Part shown: positions 52,382 through 64,000 of the stretch, piece by piece
Layout: each line of letters opens with the position of its first letter
How positions within the stretch are numbered: the stretch's first letter is position 1
Assembly: GCF_010093085.1 (NCBI RefSeq)
Contig: NZ_MSRC01000003.1
Coordinates: 518,525-582,524 of the forward strand
Length of the DNA stretch: 64,000 bases
Direction: 5' to 3'
Source of the DNA: Bacillus sp. SKDU12
Lineage (GTDB): Bacteria > Bacillota > Bacilli > Bacillales > Bacillaceae
The notes under the pieces: generated by a model
Told to the model about the DNA's origin: nothing
Databases searched by the model: none
Seen by the model: only the letters and a program-made list of their open reading frames with translations
Program-made: the position numbers and the translations under genes

Positions 52382-54804
52382 TGTTGTCACAGCCAGAATT
52401 ATTTCATGATTTACCATTAGAAGAGGTGATCGGCGACCGTTTTGGACGCTACAGTAAATATATTATTCAAGACAGGGCGCTTCCTGATGCGAGAGACGGC
52501 TTAAAGCCGGTACAGCGCAGAATTTTGTACGCGATGCATACAGATGGAAACACGTTTGATAAAAACTTCAGGAAAGCTGCCAAAACGGTCGGTAACGTCA
52601 TCGGTAACTATCATCCGCACGGTGACAGCTCGGTTTATGAAGCAATGGTGCGGATGAGCCAGGATTGGAAAGTGCGAAATGTGTTAATTGAAATGCATGG
52701 GAACAACGGAAGCATCGACGGAGACCCTCCGGCAGCCATGCGTTATACAGAAGCGCGGTTATCTCCAATCGCTTCTGAGCTCCTGCGGGATATTGACAAA
52801 AACACGGTTGAGTTTGTACCGAACTTTGATGATACAAGCAAGGAGCCTGTCGTGCTCCCGGCAATGTTTCCAAACCTTTTGGTGAACGGGTCGACAGGGA
52901 TATCAGCAGGATATGCGACAGACATTCCGCCGCATCATTTGGGAGAAGTCATTGATGCCGTCATTAAACGCATTCAACTGCCATCTTGCTCTGTTGATGA
53001 ACTGATGGAAGTCATTAAAGGGCCAGATTTTCCGACAGGCGGTATTATCCAAGGTGTTGACGGCATAAAGAAAGCTTACGAGACCGGAAAAGGAAAAATC
53101 ATTATCCGCGGAAAAGCTGAAATTGAAGGAATCAGAGGCGGACGTGAACAAATCGTCATTACAGAAATCCCATTTGAAGTCAACAAAGCCAACCTCGTGA
53201 AAAAAATGGACGAGTACCGCATTGATAAAAAAGTTGAGGGCATCTCTGAAGTTCGCGATGAAACAGATCGAACTGGGCTGAGAGTAGTCATTGAACTAAA
53301 AAAAGAAGCGGATGCCAAAGGCATTTTGAATTTCTTATATAAAAATACCGATTTGCAGATTACTTATAACTTTAATATGGTGGCTATTCACAATCGCCGT
53401 CCAATGCTCATGAGTCTGCCGTCTATATTAGATGCGTATATCGGCCACCAAAAGGAAGTCGTGACAAACCGGTCCGTATATGAGCTTCAAAAAGCAAAAG
53501 ACAGACATCACATCGTAGAAGGGCTTATGAAAGCTTTGTCCATTTTGGATGAAGTCATTGCAACAATTCGTTCTTCAAGCGATAAACGTGACGCTAAAAA
53601 CAACTTGATCGCGAAATATGACTTTACAGAGCCTCAGGCTGAAGCTATCGTGTCTTTGCAGTTATATCGTTTAACCAATACTGATATCACAGCATTGAAA
53701 GAGGAAGCAGAAGAGCTCGGCAAAAAAATTGAAGAGCTCGAGTCGATTTTAAGCAATGATAAAAAGCTGTTAAAAGTGATCACAAACAGCTTAAAGGCAT
53801 TGAAAAAGAAATATGCAGACACGAGACGATCTGTGATTGAAGAAAAAATTGAGGAAATTAAGATTAACCTTGAAGTCATGGTTGCGTCTGAGGATGTATA
53901 TGTAACCGTTACAAAAGACGGCTACTTAAAACGGACGAGCCAGCGCTCATTTGCCGCTTCCAATGGCCAGGATTTCGGAATGAAAGATACGGACAGGATG
54001 CTGCACCAATTTGAAATGAATACGACGGATGTGCTGCTGCTCTTTACGAACAAAGGAAGTTATATCTATTGTCCGGTTCACCAGCTGCCAGATATCAGAT
54101 GGAAGGACATGGGCCAGCATTTTTCTAATATTATCACCATTGACGGTGATGAAACGATTGTAAAGGCTATCCCGATAAAAGAATTTGATCCATCGGCGTA
54201 TCTGTTGTTCTTTACGAAAAACGGTATGGTGAAAAAGACAGAGCTCACCCATTATAAAGCACAGCGTTATTCTAAGGCGCTTGTGGCCTTAAATCTAAAG
54301 GGTGAAGATGAACTAATTGATGTCCATGTAACAAATGGAGAAAGCCAGATCTTTATGGCAACTCACCTAGGGTACGGCTTATGGTTTGGAGAAGACGAAG
54401 TAAATGTAGTTGGCGCGCGTGCCGCAGGTGTCAAAGGGATTAACTTAAAGGAAGATGACTTTGTTGTTTCCGGAGAAATACTTCAAGAATCTGATTCGGT
54501 TGTTCTGTTTACACAGCGGGGAGCAGTGAAACGCATGGGTCTTTCTGAGTTTGAAAGAACATCCCGTGCAAAACGCGGTGTCGTTATGCTGAGAGAACTG
54601 AAGAAAAATCCTCACCGTGTCGTAGCATTGTTTACTTGTGGTCTCAAACAGCGATTTATAGCGGAAACCGAAAAAGGTGACAGGAAAGAACTGCAGGCAA
54701 AAGAACTACGGACAAATGACAGATACAGCAATGGCTCTTTCTTTATTGATGAAGAAGAGTCAGGAATAGTCACAGCTGTCTGGAGCCTTCATACTGAACA
54801 GTAA
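52381..54804 (+). CDS. parC: ParC, topoisomerase IV subunit A
   Basis: ATG overlaps the parE stop (TAATG). The 807-residue DNA-cleaving subunit has the winged helix with [19 protein letters not shown] (quinolone-resistance region, Ser and Glu wild type), the active-site Tyr122 in [11 protein letters not shown], the coiled-coil gate and a C-terminal beta-pinwheel with repeats such as [11 protein letters not shown] and [11 protein letters not shown]. It works with ParE in chromosome segregation. A terminator follows. Confidence 0.97.
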   Translation: MLSQPELFHDLPLEEVIGDRFGRYSKYIIQDRALPDARDGLKPVQRRILYAMHTDGNTFDKNFRKAAKTVGNVIGNYHPHGDSSVYEAMVRMSQDWKVRNVLIEMHGNNGSIDGDPPAAMRYTEARLSPIASELLRDIDKNTVEFVPNFDDTSKEPVVLPAMFPNLLVNGSTGISAGYATDIPPHHLGEVIDAVIKRIQLPSCSVDELMEVIKGPDFPTGGIIQGVDGIKKAYETGKGKIIIRGKAEIEGIRGGREQIVITEIPFEVNKANLVKKMDEYRIDKKVEGISEVRDETDRTGLRVVIELKKEADAKGILNFLYKNTDLQITYNFNMVAIHNRRPMLMSLPSILDAYIGHQKEVVTNRSVYELQKAKDRHHIVEGLMKALSILDEVIATIRSSSDKRDAKNNLIAKYDFTEPQAEAIVSLQLYRLTNTDITALKEEAEELGKKIEELESILSNDKKLLKVITNSLKALKKKYADTRRSVIEEKIEEIKINLEVMVASEDVYVTVTKDGYLKRTSQRSFAASNGQDFGMKDTDRMLHQFEMNTTDVLLLFTNKGSYIYCPVHQLPDIRWKDMGQHFSNIITIDGDETIVKAIPIKEFDPSAYLLFFTKNGMVKKTELTHYKAQRYSKALVALNLKGEDELIDVHVTNGESQIFMATHLGYGLWFGEDEVNVVGARAAGVKGINLKEDDFVVSGEILQESDSVVLFTQRGAVKRMGLSEFERTSRAKRGVVMLRELKKNPHRVVALFTCGLKQRFIAETEKGDRKELQAKELRTNDRYSNGSFFIDEEESGIVTAVWSLHTEQ

Positions 54805-54805
54805 T

Positions 54806-54845
54806 AAAAAACCCGCTCACGATTCACGATGCATGAGCGGGTTTC
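54806..54845 (+). terminator. Terminator of parEC
   Basis: AAACCCGCTCA and TGAGCGGGTTT pair around CGATTCACGATGCA. Confidence 0.85.
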
Positions 54846-54855
54846 GTTTATGCAA

Positions 54856-54981
54856 TTAGCTTTCATGACTGGTGAATAGATCTGTAAAGGCATGAATAAA
54901 TTCGATTCCTTGCCATACAAATAAATTCAGCGCTGTAAAAGAAAATAAGCCTAAAATCACCATTCTCAAGATAAACAACAT
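54856..54981 (-). CDS. Small membrane peptide (41 aa), YnzL-like position
   Basis: On the minus strand ATG at 54981 has GGAGGCTG upstream. The peptide reads MLFILRMVILGLFSFTALNL, then FVWQGIEFIHAFTDLFTSHES, one transmembrane helix plus an amphipathic end. A 41-codon gene named ynzL is annotated near here in B. subtilis, as far as I recall. Its function is unknown. Confidence 0.62.
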   Translation of the reverse strand: MLFILRMVILGLFSFTALNLFVWQGIEFIHAFTDLFTSHES

Positions 54982-55006
54982 GTTTAACAGCCTCCTCATA
55001 TGGTTG

Positions 55007-55360
55007 TTATATTATGGGTTGATGTTGAACATGAAGTTTGTCGAAATAAGACGATTGATAAAATTTGGCTAGTATAAAGCTTTTTTTTCGCTGGCGTCTG
55101 CGGGAATATCCTGTGCTTTTGCTTTCAGCAGTCAGAAGCCGAACAGCCATTGCCCATAAAGCAGTTAGCGCAAATGCCCCTGTGATGGATTTTTTCTCAT
55201 CATCAGCGTGTTGACCGGCTTTTACTTCATGCATTTCCTGCTGGTCGGATACAGCTTTGTAATGATGACCGATATCAAAGGCGTGGGGAATCGAGAACAA
55301 ATGAAAACTGGCAATCGCCAAGAATAAGATGGATGTTTTCAGTATCGTTACTTTTTTCAT
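55007..55360 (-). CDS. Exported small protein of unknown function (ynfC position)
   Basis: ATG at 55360 follows AAAGGAGGGAGAG; the frame upstream to 55417 lacks a ribosome-binding site. The 117-residue protein starts with a signal-like helix (ILFLAIASFHLFSIPHAFD), has an acidic/His-rich part (HEVKAGQHADDEKKS), a second hydrophobic helix (GAFALTALWAMAVRLL) and a very basic RRRQRKK tail, so it may be a two-pass membrane protein. It lies where ynfC is in strain 168, but identity could not be confirmed. Confidence 0.62.
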   Translation of the reverse strand: MKKVTILKTSILFLAIASFHLFSIPHAFDIGHHYKAVSDQQEMHEVKAGQHADDEKKSITGAFALTALWAMAVRLLTAESKSTGYSRRRQRKKSFILAKFYQSSYFDKLHVQHQPII

Positions 55361-55827
55361 ATGATCTCTCCCTCCTTTAATATTACTGAATATTTTTATA
55401 AAAATACCCTCATCCATGCTGGAAGTAAACCTGATTTATTAAATTTAAAAATAAACTTCACTTTGTTAAGTATATATCTTTCTGTTTGTTTTTGATAGAG
55501 GAATTTTTTTATTAGTGTATGTATGAGCGGTTGTCGCTGTGAACAAAAACACATTTTAAAAGATATGATTGTTGTGTAAGGTTTATGAATTTATTTATTA
55601 GAAAGACATCTTACATTGTGAAAGAGGAGGGGAAGCTTACAAGAAATATCTTTATTCATAGGAAAATAACAGAGCGGGGAACAAAGGAGTAAGCTTCAGG
55701 CTAGAACAATAATCTTCATAAAAAAACTTCCTAATTCGACATATTGTGATATAATAAGACTCGTTATGTTAAAAAATCTAACATCGAATATGAATTCACT
55801 ATGAATTGATGAAAACGGGAGGTCAAT
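55361..55827. other. Intergenic region upstream of alsT
   Basis: No gene is seen. It contains the alsT -10 TATAAT at 55750-55755 and the GlnR/TnrA box listed separately. Confidence 0.55.
55767..55783. promoter_or_regulatory. GlnR/TnrA box at the alsT promoter
   Basis: TGTTAAAAAATCTAACA fits every position of TGTNANAWWWTMTNACA. It lies 11 bases after the -10, a repressing position. Confidence 0.8.
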
Positions 55828-57225
55828 ATGGAGTCTTTTTTCAATAGCTTGATCAATATTCCAAGTCATTTTATCTGGAAATATTTATTTTATATTTTAA
55901 TAGGACTTGGCTTATTTTTTACACTTCGTTTTGGTTTTATCCAATTCCGTTATTTTATTGAAATGTTCAGAATAGTAGGTGAGAAACCGGAAGGAAATAA
56001 AGGTGTTTCATCTATGCAGGCGTTTTTTATTTCTGCCGCATCACGAGTCGGTACAGGGAATTTAACAGGTGTTGCCTTAGCGATTGCAACGGGCGGACCC
56101 GGAGCTGTATTTTGGATGTGGGTTGTAGCTGCTGTAGGCATGGCTTCAAGCTTTGTTGAGAGCACGTTAGCACAGCTTTATAAAGTGAAGGACGGAAACG
56201 ATTTCCGCGGCGGACCGGCCTACTATATTCAAAAGGGCCTTGGAGTCAGGTGGCTTGGCATTGTATTCGCAGTCTTAATTACCGTATCATTCGGTTTGAT
56301 TTTTAACGCTGTTCAATCCAATACGATTGCAGGAGCGTTAGATGGCGCCTTTCATGTGAACAAAACAGTTGTGGCTATCGTTCTTGCTGTTTTAACGGCT
56401 TTTATTATTTTCGGCGGTTTAAAACGCGTCGTCGCCGTAACACAATTGATTGTTCCGGTCATGGCAGGTCTTTATATTCTCATAGCTTTATTTGTTGTAT
56501 TTACGAATATTGCTGCATTTCCGAGCGTTATTGCAACAATTGTCAAAAACGCTTTAGGATTTGAACAAGTGGTCGGCGGAGGATTAGGGGCTATCATCGT
56601 CATCGGTGCACAGCGCGGACTTTTCTCTAACGAAGCGGGAATGGGGAGCGCACCTAACGCGGCTGCGACAGCTCATGTTTCGCATCCGGCAAAGCAAGGC
56701 TTTATCCAAACATTGGGCGTGTTTTTCGATACATTTATCATATGTACGTCTACAGCGTTTATCATTTTGCTGTACAGTGTAACACCAAAAGGGAACGGCA
56801 TCCAAGTGACACAAGCTGCGCTGAGTCACCATATTGGAGGATGGGCGCCTGGTTTTATTGCTATCGCAATGTTCTTGTTTGCTTTTAGTTCAGTTGTCGG
56901 AAACTACTATTATGGCGAGACAAACATAGAATTCATTAAAACCAGCAAAACTTGGCTGAATATTTACCGCATTGCAGTTATTGCTATGGTTGTGTTTGGA
57001 TGTGTCGCAGGATTCCAGCTTGTGTGGGATATGGCGGACCTCTTTATGGGCATCATGGCACTGATTAACTTAATTGTAATTATGCTGCTCTCAAACGTTG
57101 CTTATAAAGTATATAAAGATTACGCAAAACAGCGTAAACAAGGACTTGATCCTGTATTTAAGGCGAAAAACATCCCTGGTCTGAAAAACACTGAGACTTG
57201 GGGAGATGAAAAGCAAGAAGCATAA
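55828..57225 (+). CDS. alsT: AlsT, sodium/amino acid (glutamine/alanine) symporter
   Basis: The 465-residue AGCS-family carrier has ~10 transmembrane helices and the family signature GTGNLTGVALAIATGGPGAVFWMW (~75-98), plus GAQRGLFSNEAGMGSAPNAAATA (~255). In B. subtilis AlsT acts in glutamine uptake, which agrees with the GlnR/TnrA site at its promoter. ATG follows GGGAGG. A terminator with a T-tract follows. Confidence 0.95.
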   Translation: MESFFNSLINIPSHFIWKYLFYILIGLGLFFTLRFGFIQFRYFIEMFRIVGEKPEGNKGVSSMQAFFISAASRVGTGNLTGVALAIATGGPGAVFWMWVVAAVGMASSFVESTLAQLYKVKDGNDFRGGPAYYIQKGLGVRWLGIVFAVLITVSFGLIFNAVQSNTIAGALDGAFHVNKTVVAIVLAVLTAFIIFGGLKRVVAVTQLIVPVMAGLYILIALFVVFTNIAAFPSVIATIVKNALGFEQVVGGGLGAIIVIGAQRGLFSNEAGMGSAPNAAATAHVSHPAKQGFIQTLGVFFDTFIICTSTAFIILLYSVTPKGNGIQVTQAALSHHIGGWAPGFIAIAMFLFAFSSVVGNYYYGETNIEFIKTSKTWLNIYRIAVIAMVVFGCVAGFQLVWDMADLFMGIMALINLIVIMLLSNVAYKVYKDYAKQRKQGLDPVFKAKNIPGLKNTETWGDEKQEA

Positions 57226-57536
57226 AAACCCGGCTGCATTCAATCAATTGAATGCAGCTTTTCGTTTGTTAAGATATTTTGAGTCATCATGAAAGTAACG
57301 TGTAAGTCCTAATTACATACTTTTTACATGGGATCATAGGTATGAGCAGAACCTGAAATAAGACAAAAAGAGCAAATTCATTGGCTTTTACCTGCATAAA
57401 AACAAGAAATTAGGTTGATAGACAATCACATAAAAGATTTTTACAATGAGACCGTGCTAAAAAAAGCGAAAGGGGAGGAGAGCGTAAATTACTAGAGTTA
57501 TTGTTTTTCATCATCATTCAAAGGAGGAAAAATGAT
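57226..57536. other. Upstream region of the endoglucanase gene
   Basis: After the alsT terminator no gene is visible. The promoter is not clear; a TTTACA near 57322 is a candidate -35. Confidence 0.4.
57232..57267 (+). terminator. Terminator of alsT
   Basis: GCTGCATTCAA and TTGAATGCAGC pair around TCAA and are followed by TTTTCG. Confidence 0.82.
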
Positions 57537-58598
57537 ATGAAACGTTCAGTCTCTAAATTAATTGCAGTGTTATTCATTGTATTACTAGCAATCAGCGGTA
57601 TGCCTGCTTCAAAAGCAACTGCAGCAGGGGGAAAAACCCCGGTATCCATAAATGGGCAGCTGAGCATAAAAGGCACACAGCTAGTCAATCAAGATGGCAA
57701 AGCGGTACAGCTAAAGGGAATCAGTTCACACGGATTGCAATGGTATGGTGATTATGTCAATAAAGACAGCTTAAAATGGCTGAGAGACGATTGGGGCATT
57801 ACGGTTTTCCGGGCAGCGATGTATACGGCAGAGGGCGGTTATATTGATCATCCATCTGTGAAAAATAAAGTAAAAGAAGCGGTTGAAGCGGCAAAGGAGC
57901 TGGGGATCTATGTCATCATTGATTGGCATATCTTAAGTGACGGCAATCCAAATCAACATAAAGAGAAGGCAAAAGAATTTTTCAAGGAAATGTCAAGCCT
58001 TTACGCAAACACACCAAACGTGATTTATGAAATTGCGAATGAGCCAAACGGCGATGTGAATTGGAAACGTGATATTAAACCATATGCGGAAGAAGTGATA
58101 TCCGTTATCCGTAAAAATGATCCTGACAATACCATCATTGTCGGTACAGGTACATGGAGTCAGGATGTGAATGATGCTGCCGATGATCAGTTGAAGGATG
58201 CAAATGTTATGTATGCGCTTCATTTTTATGCTGGAACACACGGCCAATCTTTACGTGATAAAGCAAACTATGCTCTCAGCAAAGGAGCGCCTCTTTTTGT
58301 GACGGAATGGGGAACAAGCGATGCTTCAGGAAATGGCGGCGTATTCCTCGACCAGTCGCGGGAATGGCTCAATTACCTCAATAGCAAAAATATCAGCTGG
58401 GTGAACTGGAATCTTTCCGATAAACAGGAAACCTCTTCAGCTTTAAAGCCAGGAGCCTCTAAAACAGGCGGCTGGCCGTTATCACAACTAACCGATTCTG
58501 GTACATTTGTAAGAGAAAGCATTCTCGCAAGCAAAAAGTCGACGAAGTACAGACCTGAAACATCAACTGAAACAGAAAAACTGTCTCACAGCAAGTGA
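57537..58598 (+). CDS. bglC: Endo-beta-1,4-glucanase (GH5), EglS/BglC lacking CBM3
   Basis: ATG at 57537 follows AAAGGAGG (9-base spacer). A signal peptide ([23 protein letters not shown]) precedes a full GH5 barrel: the acid/base Glu is in [13 protein letters not shown] and the nucleophile Glu in [13 protein letters not shown]. The 353-residue protein then stops in the linker ([18 protein letters not shown]). The B. subtilis 168 enzyme is ~499 residues and continues into a family 3 cellulose-binding module; that module is neither in frame nor recognisable downstream. The catalytic domain is intact, so soluble glucan and CMC activity is expected, with weaker binding to crystalline cellulose. 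Confidence 0.93.
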   Translation: MKRSVSKLIAVLFIVLLAISGMPASKATAAGGKTPVSINGQLSIKGTQLVNQDGKAVQLKGISSHGLQWYGDYVNKDSLKWLRDDWGITVFRAAMYTAEGGYIDHPSVKNKVKEAVEAAKELGIYVIIDWHILSDGNPNQHKEKAKEFFKEMSSLYANTPNVIYEIANEPNGDVNWKRDIKPYAEEVISVIRKNDPDNTIIVGTGTWSQDVNDAADDQLKDANVMYALHFYAGTHGQSLRDKANYALSKGAPLFVTEWGTSDASGNGGVFLDQSREWLNYLNSKNISWVNWNLSDKQETSSALKPGASKTGGWPLSQLTDSGTFVRESILASKKSTKYRPETSTETEKLSHSK

Positions 58599-58814
58599 GA
58601 AGAAAAAACCGCAACCAAATCGAACCATAACTACACTTGGAAAATAACAATAATTTCGCTTAATTATGTTTAAAACGGCGAAAAATATCACATGATATCA
58701 TCATGGAAAACTGATTTGGGAAAGAACCCAAATAGTTTAACTTTTGGCGGGCATCAGCAATGGTGTCCGTTTTCATCATCTTATCGTTATAGCAAAACAA
58801 GGAGGATTTAAGTT

Positions 58815-59078
58815 GTGGATGAAACTCTGAAACAGTATATGATGCTGTTTAAAAAAATGAGTAATGCGGTAAATGGCCCCGACTATCCAGGTAAGGAAAA
58901 AGACGTCCAACATCAAAAAGAACAGATCGAAGTTTACGAACAACAGCTACAGCAACATTTTTCTACAGATTATGACTATGATGTATTTGCTGACTCGGCT
59001 ATTAAATGTGCTTATGGTGATATGACGCTTGAGGATTTGGAAGCCGTGTATGATGAATTAAAAACGCCATTTTTTTAA
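58815..59078 (+). CDS. ynfE: YnfE, conserved protein of unknown function
   Basis: GTG at 58815 has AAGGAGG upstream. The 87-residue acidic protein reads [21 protein letters not shown] and later [30 protein letters not shown]. It lies directly after the endoglucanase gene, as ynfE does in B. subtilis. It is probably soluble and helical; no role is known. After it the gene order leaves the strain 168 pattern (no xynC/xynD). Confidence 0.82.
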   Translation: MDETLKQYMMLFKKMSNAVNGPDYPGKEKDVQHQKEQIEVYEQQLQQHFSTDYDYDVFADSAIKCAYGDMTLEDLEAVYDELKTPFF

Positions 59079-59404
<326 letters not shown>

Positions 59405-60541
59405 TCACTTGTTGCTGGTCTTCTTGATCAAGTGCACGCCATCGTATGTCAGACTTTCTACATTTGCTGTCTTCTGCAGTATGTAATGAGCAAAAAAGTT
59501 CTTCGTATAGTCTGTAATAAGATTTCGCATCTCCATAGCATCCCGTTCGCCTCTGATTTCCTCATTCACACTGGTAAACACGATGTCGCAGTAATCTAAA
59601 TGCGCAGCACGATCAACAGAGAAATAATAGGTTTCCATGCTATTGTTAGCGCCAATGATCGCATTCATGTTATAGTTCGGTTCACAAAACAGCAGCAAAA
59701 AGGGTTTTTTCAGGTCGCTGTCGAGAAGGCCGAACGCACCGCTATCCAAGCCAATCCCACAGACGAATCGGTCGTCGTCCCGGCAAACAATAGCCGTCGT
59801 GGGTCCTCCATAAGAATGTCCGACTATGCCCATGCCGATGTCAAGCAACAATCTGCCTTTAAAGATGGAATTTAGTTCTCCAGAGTCCAGTTTGTAAAGA
59901 TAATCGGCTACATACCTTACATCTTCCGCCTGTAATTCACAATACTTTGTTAACTTGCTAATTATCGGCAGTGTAAGCACGTTACGGCACATTTCAATGG
60001 CCGTTTCATCATCAGGCCGCATCTCCATCTTACCAGACAATTTCCGCATCTCCGGATCTTCAGAAAACGCCAAAATGACATCCGAAAAGTCCTTTGATAT
60101 ATTAAACAGACGTCCATCTTTACGCTTATACATCGTGCTATTCTGATGGCCGATGCTTACCACAACATATCCCATGCTTGCCAAGTCTGTACAGATCACT
60201 GTACCCCATTCTGGAGAACCGCCCCCGCCGCAAACATAGAATAACACCGGATAGCGCTTTTCCTTCTCGGAGAGAGCGTGGTCGTCGTAACATTGGGTCT
60301 TGATATCTATAGAGAAAACATCCTTCAACTCAGTGACAAGTGGCTGCTCATTAAACATCTCGTAGACCTCAGGAAACATGTACGTTGATGTATTCTTACC
60401 TTCGCTGCTGTCGGACGGATAGTACACAAACGCCGTCAGTTCTCTTTTTGAGTGATCTGATGCCGTGTACTCAAAATCCATCTGGGTTCGACCGACAGTA
60501 TAGCGGCCGATTGGTTCTGGAAATGCGTCATACGTTTTCAT
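59405..60541 (-). CDS. Alpha/beta hydrolase, platelet-activating-factor acetylhydrolase-like
   Basis: The protein has the nucleophile elbow GIVGHSYGGPTTA (~residue 255 from this start), a cap-like insertion and AAHLDYCDIV as a likely His loop. YPVLFYVCGGGGSPEWGT is the oxyanion region, as in plasma PAF-AH/dienelactone-type esterases. ATG at 60541 is chosen because AAGGGG is 9 bases upstream. The frame stays open to an ATG at 60676 with no ribosome-binding site, and that extension contains a hydrophobic segment (TFFLLLIFTGINVCMSY) that could be a membrane anchor. Substrate unknown; the flanks suggest acquired DNA. Confidence 0.75.
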   Translation of the reverse strand: MKTYDAFPEPIGRYTVGRTQMDFEYTASDHSKRELTAFVYYPSDSSEGKNTSTYMFPEVYEMFNEQPLVTELKDVFSIDIKTQCYDDHALSEKEKRYPVLFYVCGGGGSPEWGTVICTDLASMGYVVVSIGHQNSTMYKRKDGRLFNISKDFSDVILAFSEDPEMRKLSGKMEMRPDDETAIEMCRNVLTLPIISKLTKYCELQAEDVRYVADYLYKLDSGELNSIFKGRLLLDIGMGIVGHSYGGPTTAIVCRDDDRFVCGIGLDSGAFGLLDSDLKKPFLLLFCEPNYNMNAIIGANNSMETYYFSVDRAAHLDYCDIVFTSVNEEIRGERDAMEMRNLITDYTKNFFAHYILQKTANVESLTYDGVHLIKKTSNK

Positions 60542-61287
60542 TGTCTTGTTCCCCTTCATTAATAAAAGTGGTGAATATGACATACATACATTTATCCCTG
60601 TAAAGATGAGCAACAAAAAGAAAGTTTTTGACATTGTGTGAAGTGTGAATTGAATCACACTATACCGATAATCCATTCATATGCCAAATAGTATTGAAAT
60701 ATGAATATCATTATAAAAGATTTAAACCATATCTTTCTTCTTAAAGAAGAATTTAAAAGTTCCTAAATGAAAATAATCTTCTTCAAGAGTTCTAAAGAAT
60801 CTTTCAGCGATACTTCTCATAATTCATATGGGAGCCAAAATGTTAATTAAGCTATCTCTTACTCTATTTTATATTTCTTTCAGTGTACCAGACTTAAATA
60901 AATATCAATTAGTGATCGGCGGCTTATGTGGCTTCCCCTACCCTAAGACCTTTTTCAATTTTTGATTCGATTGAGATTCTTGCCATTTATCTATAGCCTA
61001 TACAGGTGCATTTTTCTCTTTATTATTATGCGTTTCATAAACTTACACTCATTTCATCATAATACCTCGCAACATAAATCCCCTATTTCCTGAATATCTT
61101 TATAACATAAATCCCCTCATCTCTCATTCCACCGATCTGAACCAAACATACAGCTCTTTTTACAAAAACTTTAGTTCCTTGCCGGGCAATTTGGTTAGTC
61201 TTTGGATCACTTATTAATACATGCCCGTATTGATTACATGCTTGTTCATGTCATAAAGAAAAAACAGGATGAAACGGAGATGGCTAT
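60542..61287. other. AT-rich region before the glycosyltransferase
   Basis: No gene is supported beyond the possible N-terminal extension of the hydrolase. A 14-base direct repeat AACATAAATCCCCT occurs at about 61071 and 61107. Confidence 0.5.
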
Positions 61288-62394
61288 GTGATTTCAATCA
61301 GTTTATGTATGATTGTGAAAAATGAAGAAGCTGTTATTGGACGATGCTTAGATTCTGTGCAAGGGATAGTTGATGAAATTAACATTGTGGATACCGGCTC
61401 AGTTGACCAGACGAAAAAGATCGTTGCTCGTTATACAGACCGCATTTTTGATTTTGCTTGGATCAACGATTTTGCGGCAGCCCGAAATTTTTCGTTTCAG
61501 CAGGCAACGGCCGACTATATTTTATGGCTTGATGCCGATGACATCTTTACCGAGAAGGACCAAAAGCTGTTATTGGATTTAAAAAGAACGCTTGATCCAC
61601 GCATTGACGCAGTCTCAATGAAATACCATTTGGCGTTTGATGAAGATCATAACGTCACATCCAGCTTAAGAAGGTACAGACTTGTAAAACGCGAAAATGG
61701 TTTGAAGTGGATTGGAACCGTCCATGAATATTTAGAAGTTAATGGAAACCTCTATCACAGTGAAGTCGCAGTTTCTCACATGCCACTTAGTCATGACGCG
61801 GACAGAAATCTGCGGATTTATGAGAACATGGCTTCTTCGGGAAAGGATTTTTCGCCAAGAGATTTATTTTACTATGCGAATGAATTGTATGATCATGAGA
61901 AAATAGAAAAAGCAATTGAGTATTATTTGCGTTTTTTGAAAACAAAACAGGGATGGGTAGAAGATAATATTAGAGCATGCAATAAATTAGCAGATTGTTA
62001 TCATTCATTGGGGCTGAAGGAAAAAGAATTAAGCTGGGTGCTTCACACGCTCGTCTATGGGCCGCCTAGAGCCGAAACCTGCTGCAGGCTGGGATTCTCT
62101 TTTTTAGAAAAAAACGATTTTCAAAGTGCAGTCTATTGGTATGAAAGAGCCTTAGAAAACAAAGACACAGATAGCTTGGCTTTTCAAAATCGTGCCTGCG
62201 CCACCTGGCTGCCCCACCTCCAATTAGCTATTTGCTACGATAAGCTTGGCAAGTATCAGCTTGCCTACCAACATAATGAATCAGCATTACAACACCGTCC
62301 CCATGATTCAAGAATCCTATCAAACAAAAAATACTTTGAAGATATTCTGCAGAAACAAGTTGGCTCTGATGATGAACATCATGGAAATCGATAA
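61288..62394 (+). CDS. Family 2 glycosyltransferase with C-terminal TPR repeats
   Basis: GTG at 61288 has GGAG 8 bases upstream. Residues ~1-160 are a GT-A domain: ISLCMIVKNEEAVIGRCLDS, VDTGSVDQTKKI, and the metal-binding DxD in ILWLDADDIF (~95). Residues ~180-365 are helical TPR-like repeats (DLFYYANELYDHEKIEKAIEYYLRFL, HLQLAICYDKLGKYQLAYQH). The organisation matches SunS-type and other protein O/S-glycosyltransferases. It is convergent with a collagen-like gene rich in Gly-X-Thr, a probable substrate. No transmembrane segment is present. Confidence 0.88.
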   Translation: MISISLCMIVKNEEAVIGRCLDSVQGIVDEINIVDTGSVDQTKKIVARYTDRIFDFAWINDFAAARNFSFQQATADYILWLDADDIFTEKDQKLLLDLKRTLDPRIDAVSMKYHLAFDEDHNVTSSLRRYRLVKRENGLKWIGTVHEYLEVNGNLYHSEVAVSHMPLSHDADRNLRIYENMASSGKDFSPRDLFYYANELYDHEKIEKAIEYYLRFLKTKQGWVEDNIRACNKLADCYHSLGLKEKELSWVLHTLVYGPPRAETCCRLGFSFLEKNDFQSAVYWYERALENKDTDSLAFQNRACATWLPHLQLAICYDKLGKYQLAYQHNESALQHRPHDSRILSNKKYFEDILQKQVGSDDEHHGNR

Positions 62395-62461
62395 ATGGGT
62401 CACTTGTCGATTCTATGAAAGAGTATCAGCTAAAAGATGTGGGAGGTCTTTTTAAAAAAAC

Positions 62462-62502
62462 AAAAAAAGCTTGTAGAAAAAACATTGTTTTCTCTACAAG
62501 CT
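62462..62502. terminator. Bidirectional terminator between the glycosyltransferase and collagen-like genes
   Basis: AGCTTGTAG and CTACAAGCT pair around AAAAAACATTGTTTTCT. On the minus strand a run of seven T follows. Confidence 0.8.
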
Positions 62503-62533
62503 GAACGATTAAAGGTCAAAGGCTTAATGCAGT

Positions 62534-64000
<1,467 letters not shown>

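Noticed and set aside
62246..62455. 69-codon frame overlapping the end of the glycosyltransferase
   Set aside because: Out-of-frame overlap with a well-supported gene and no own initiation signals.

Overview
The window is Firmicute DNA from the Bacillus subtilis group. From about 17.9 kb to 59.1 kb the gene order and protein lengths match the xyn/xyl - yncF - thyA - cotC - ynd - lexA - yne - citB - parEC - alsT - bglC stretch of B. subtilis. It differs from laboratory strain 168 in several places: a prophage lies upstream of xynP, fosB has decayed, an extra GH11 xylanase follows xylB, the endoglucanase has no CBM3, and a collagen-like locus follows ynfE. It is therefore probably a wild isolate or a close sister species.

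Region 1 (1-9.9 kb) is the late end of a siphophage-like prophage read on +. It holds the end of the tape measure protein with a lytic transglycosylase domain, the distal tail protein, a Tal/endopeptidase protein fused to a glucosaminidase, two successive receptor-binding modules (each a long fibre protein, a ~100-aa accessory protein and a 57-aa XkdX-family protein), then two holin-like genes (bhlA, bhlB) and a CwlA-type amidase.

Region 2 (9.9-17.8 kb) is accessory cargo: an LXG toxin with an RNase A-like tip and its likely immunity gene, a secreted protein plus lipoprotein operon, and a rap-phr cassette. The Phr precursor carries its EKPVGT signal twice, and ComA-like boxes lie upstream of rap. 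A convergent 30-codon ORF also contains ELPVGT. Degraded DNA and small membrane-protein genes follow.

Region 3 (17.6-26.3 kb) is xylan and xylose use: xynP-xynB, the repressor xylR, and xylA-xylB, with two XylR operators and two cre sites, followed by a secreted GH11 xylanase. Secreted xylanase makes oligomers, XynP imports them, XynB cuts them to xylose, and XylA/XylB feed the pentose phosphate pathway, whose transketolase (tkt) is also in the window.

Region 4 (26.7-34.5 kb) is mixed: dUTPase and thymidylate synthase, a VanZ-like protein, cotC, yndB, yndL, yndM, the fosB remnant, and a predicted ~68-nt small RNA with a C/U-rich anti-Shine-Dalgarno stretch.

Region 5 (34.6-54.8 kb) is conserved core: lexA divergent from the SOS operon yneA-yneB-ynzC, then tkt, sirA, yneF, ynzD, the ccdA-yneI-ccdC group, yneK, spore genes cotM, sspP, sspO, sspN and tlp, aconitase citB, yneN, yneP-yneT, plsY, and topoisomerase IV parE-parC.

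Region 6 (54.8-64 kb) has alsT with a near-perfect GlnR/TnrA box, the CBM-less endoglucanase and ynfE. It then enters accessory DNA: an alpha/beta hydrolase, a TPR glycosyltransferase, and the 3' part of a convergent collagen-like gene of Gly-X-Thr repeats that runs off the window end.
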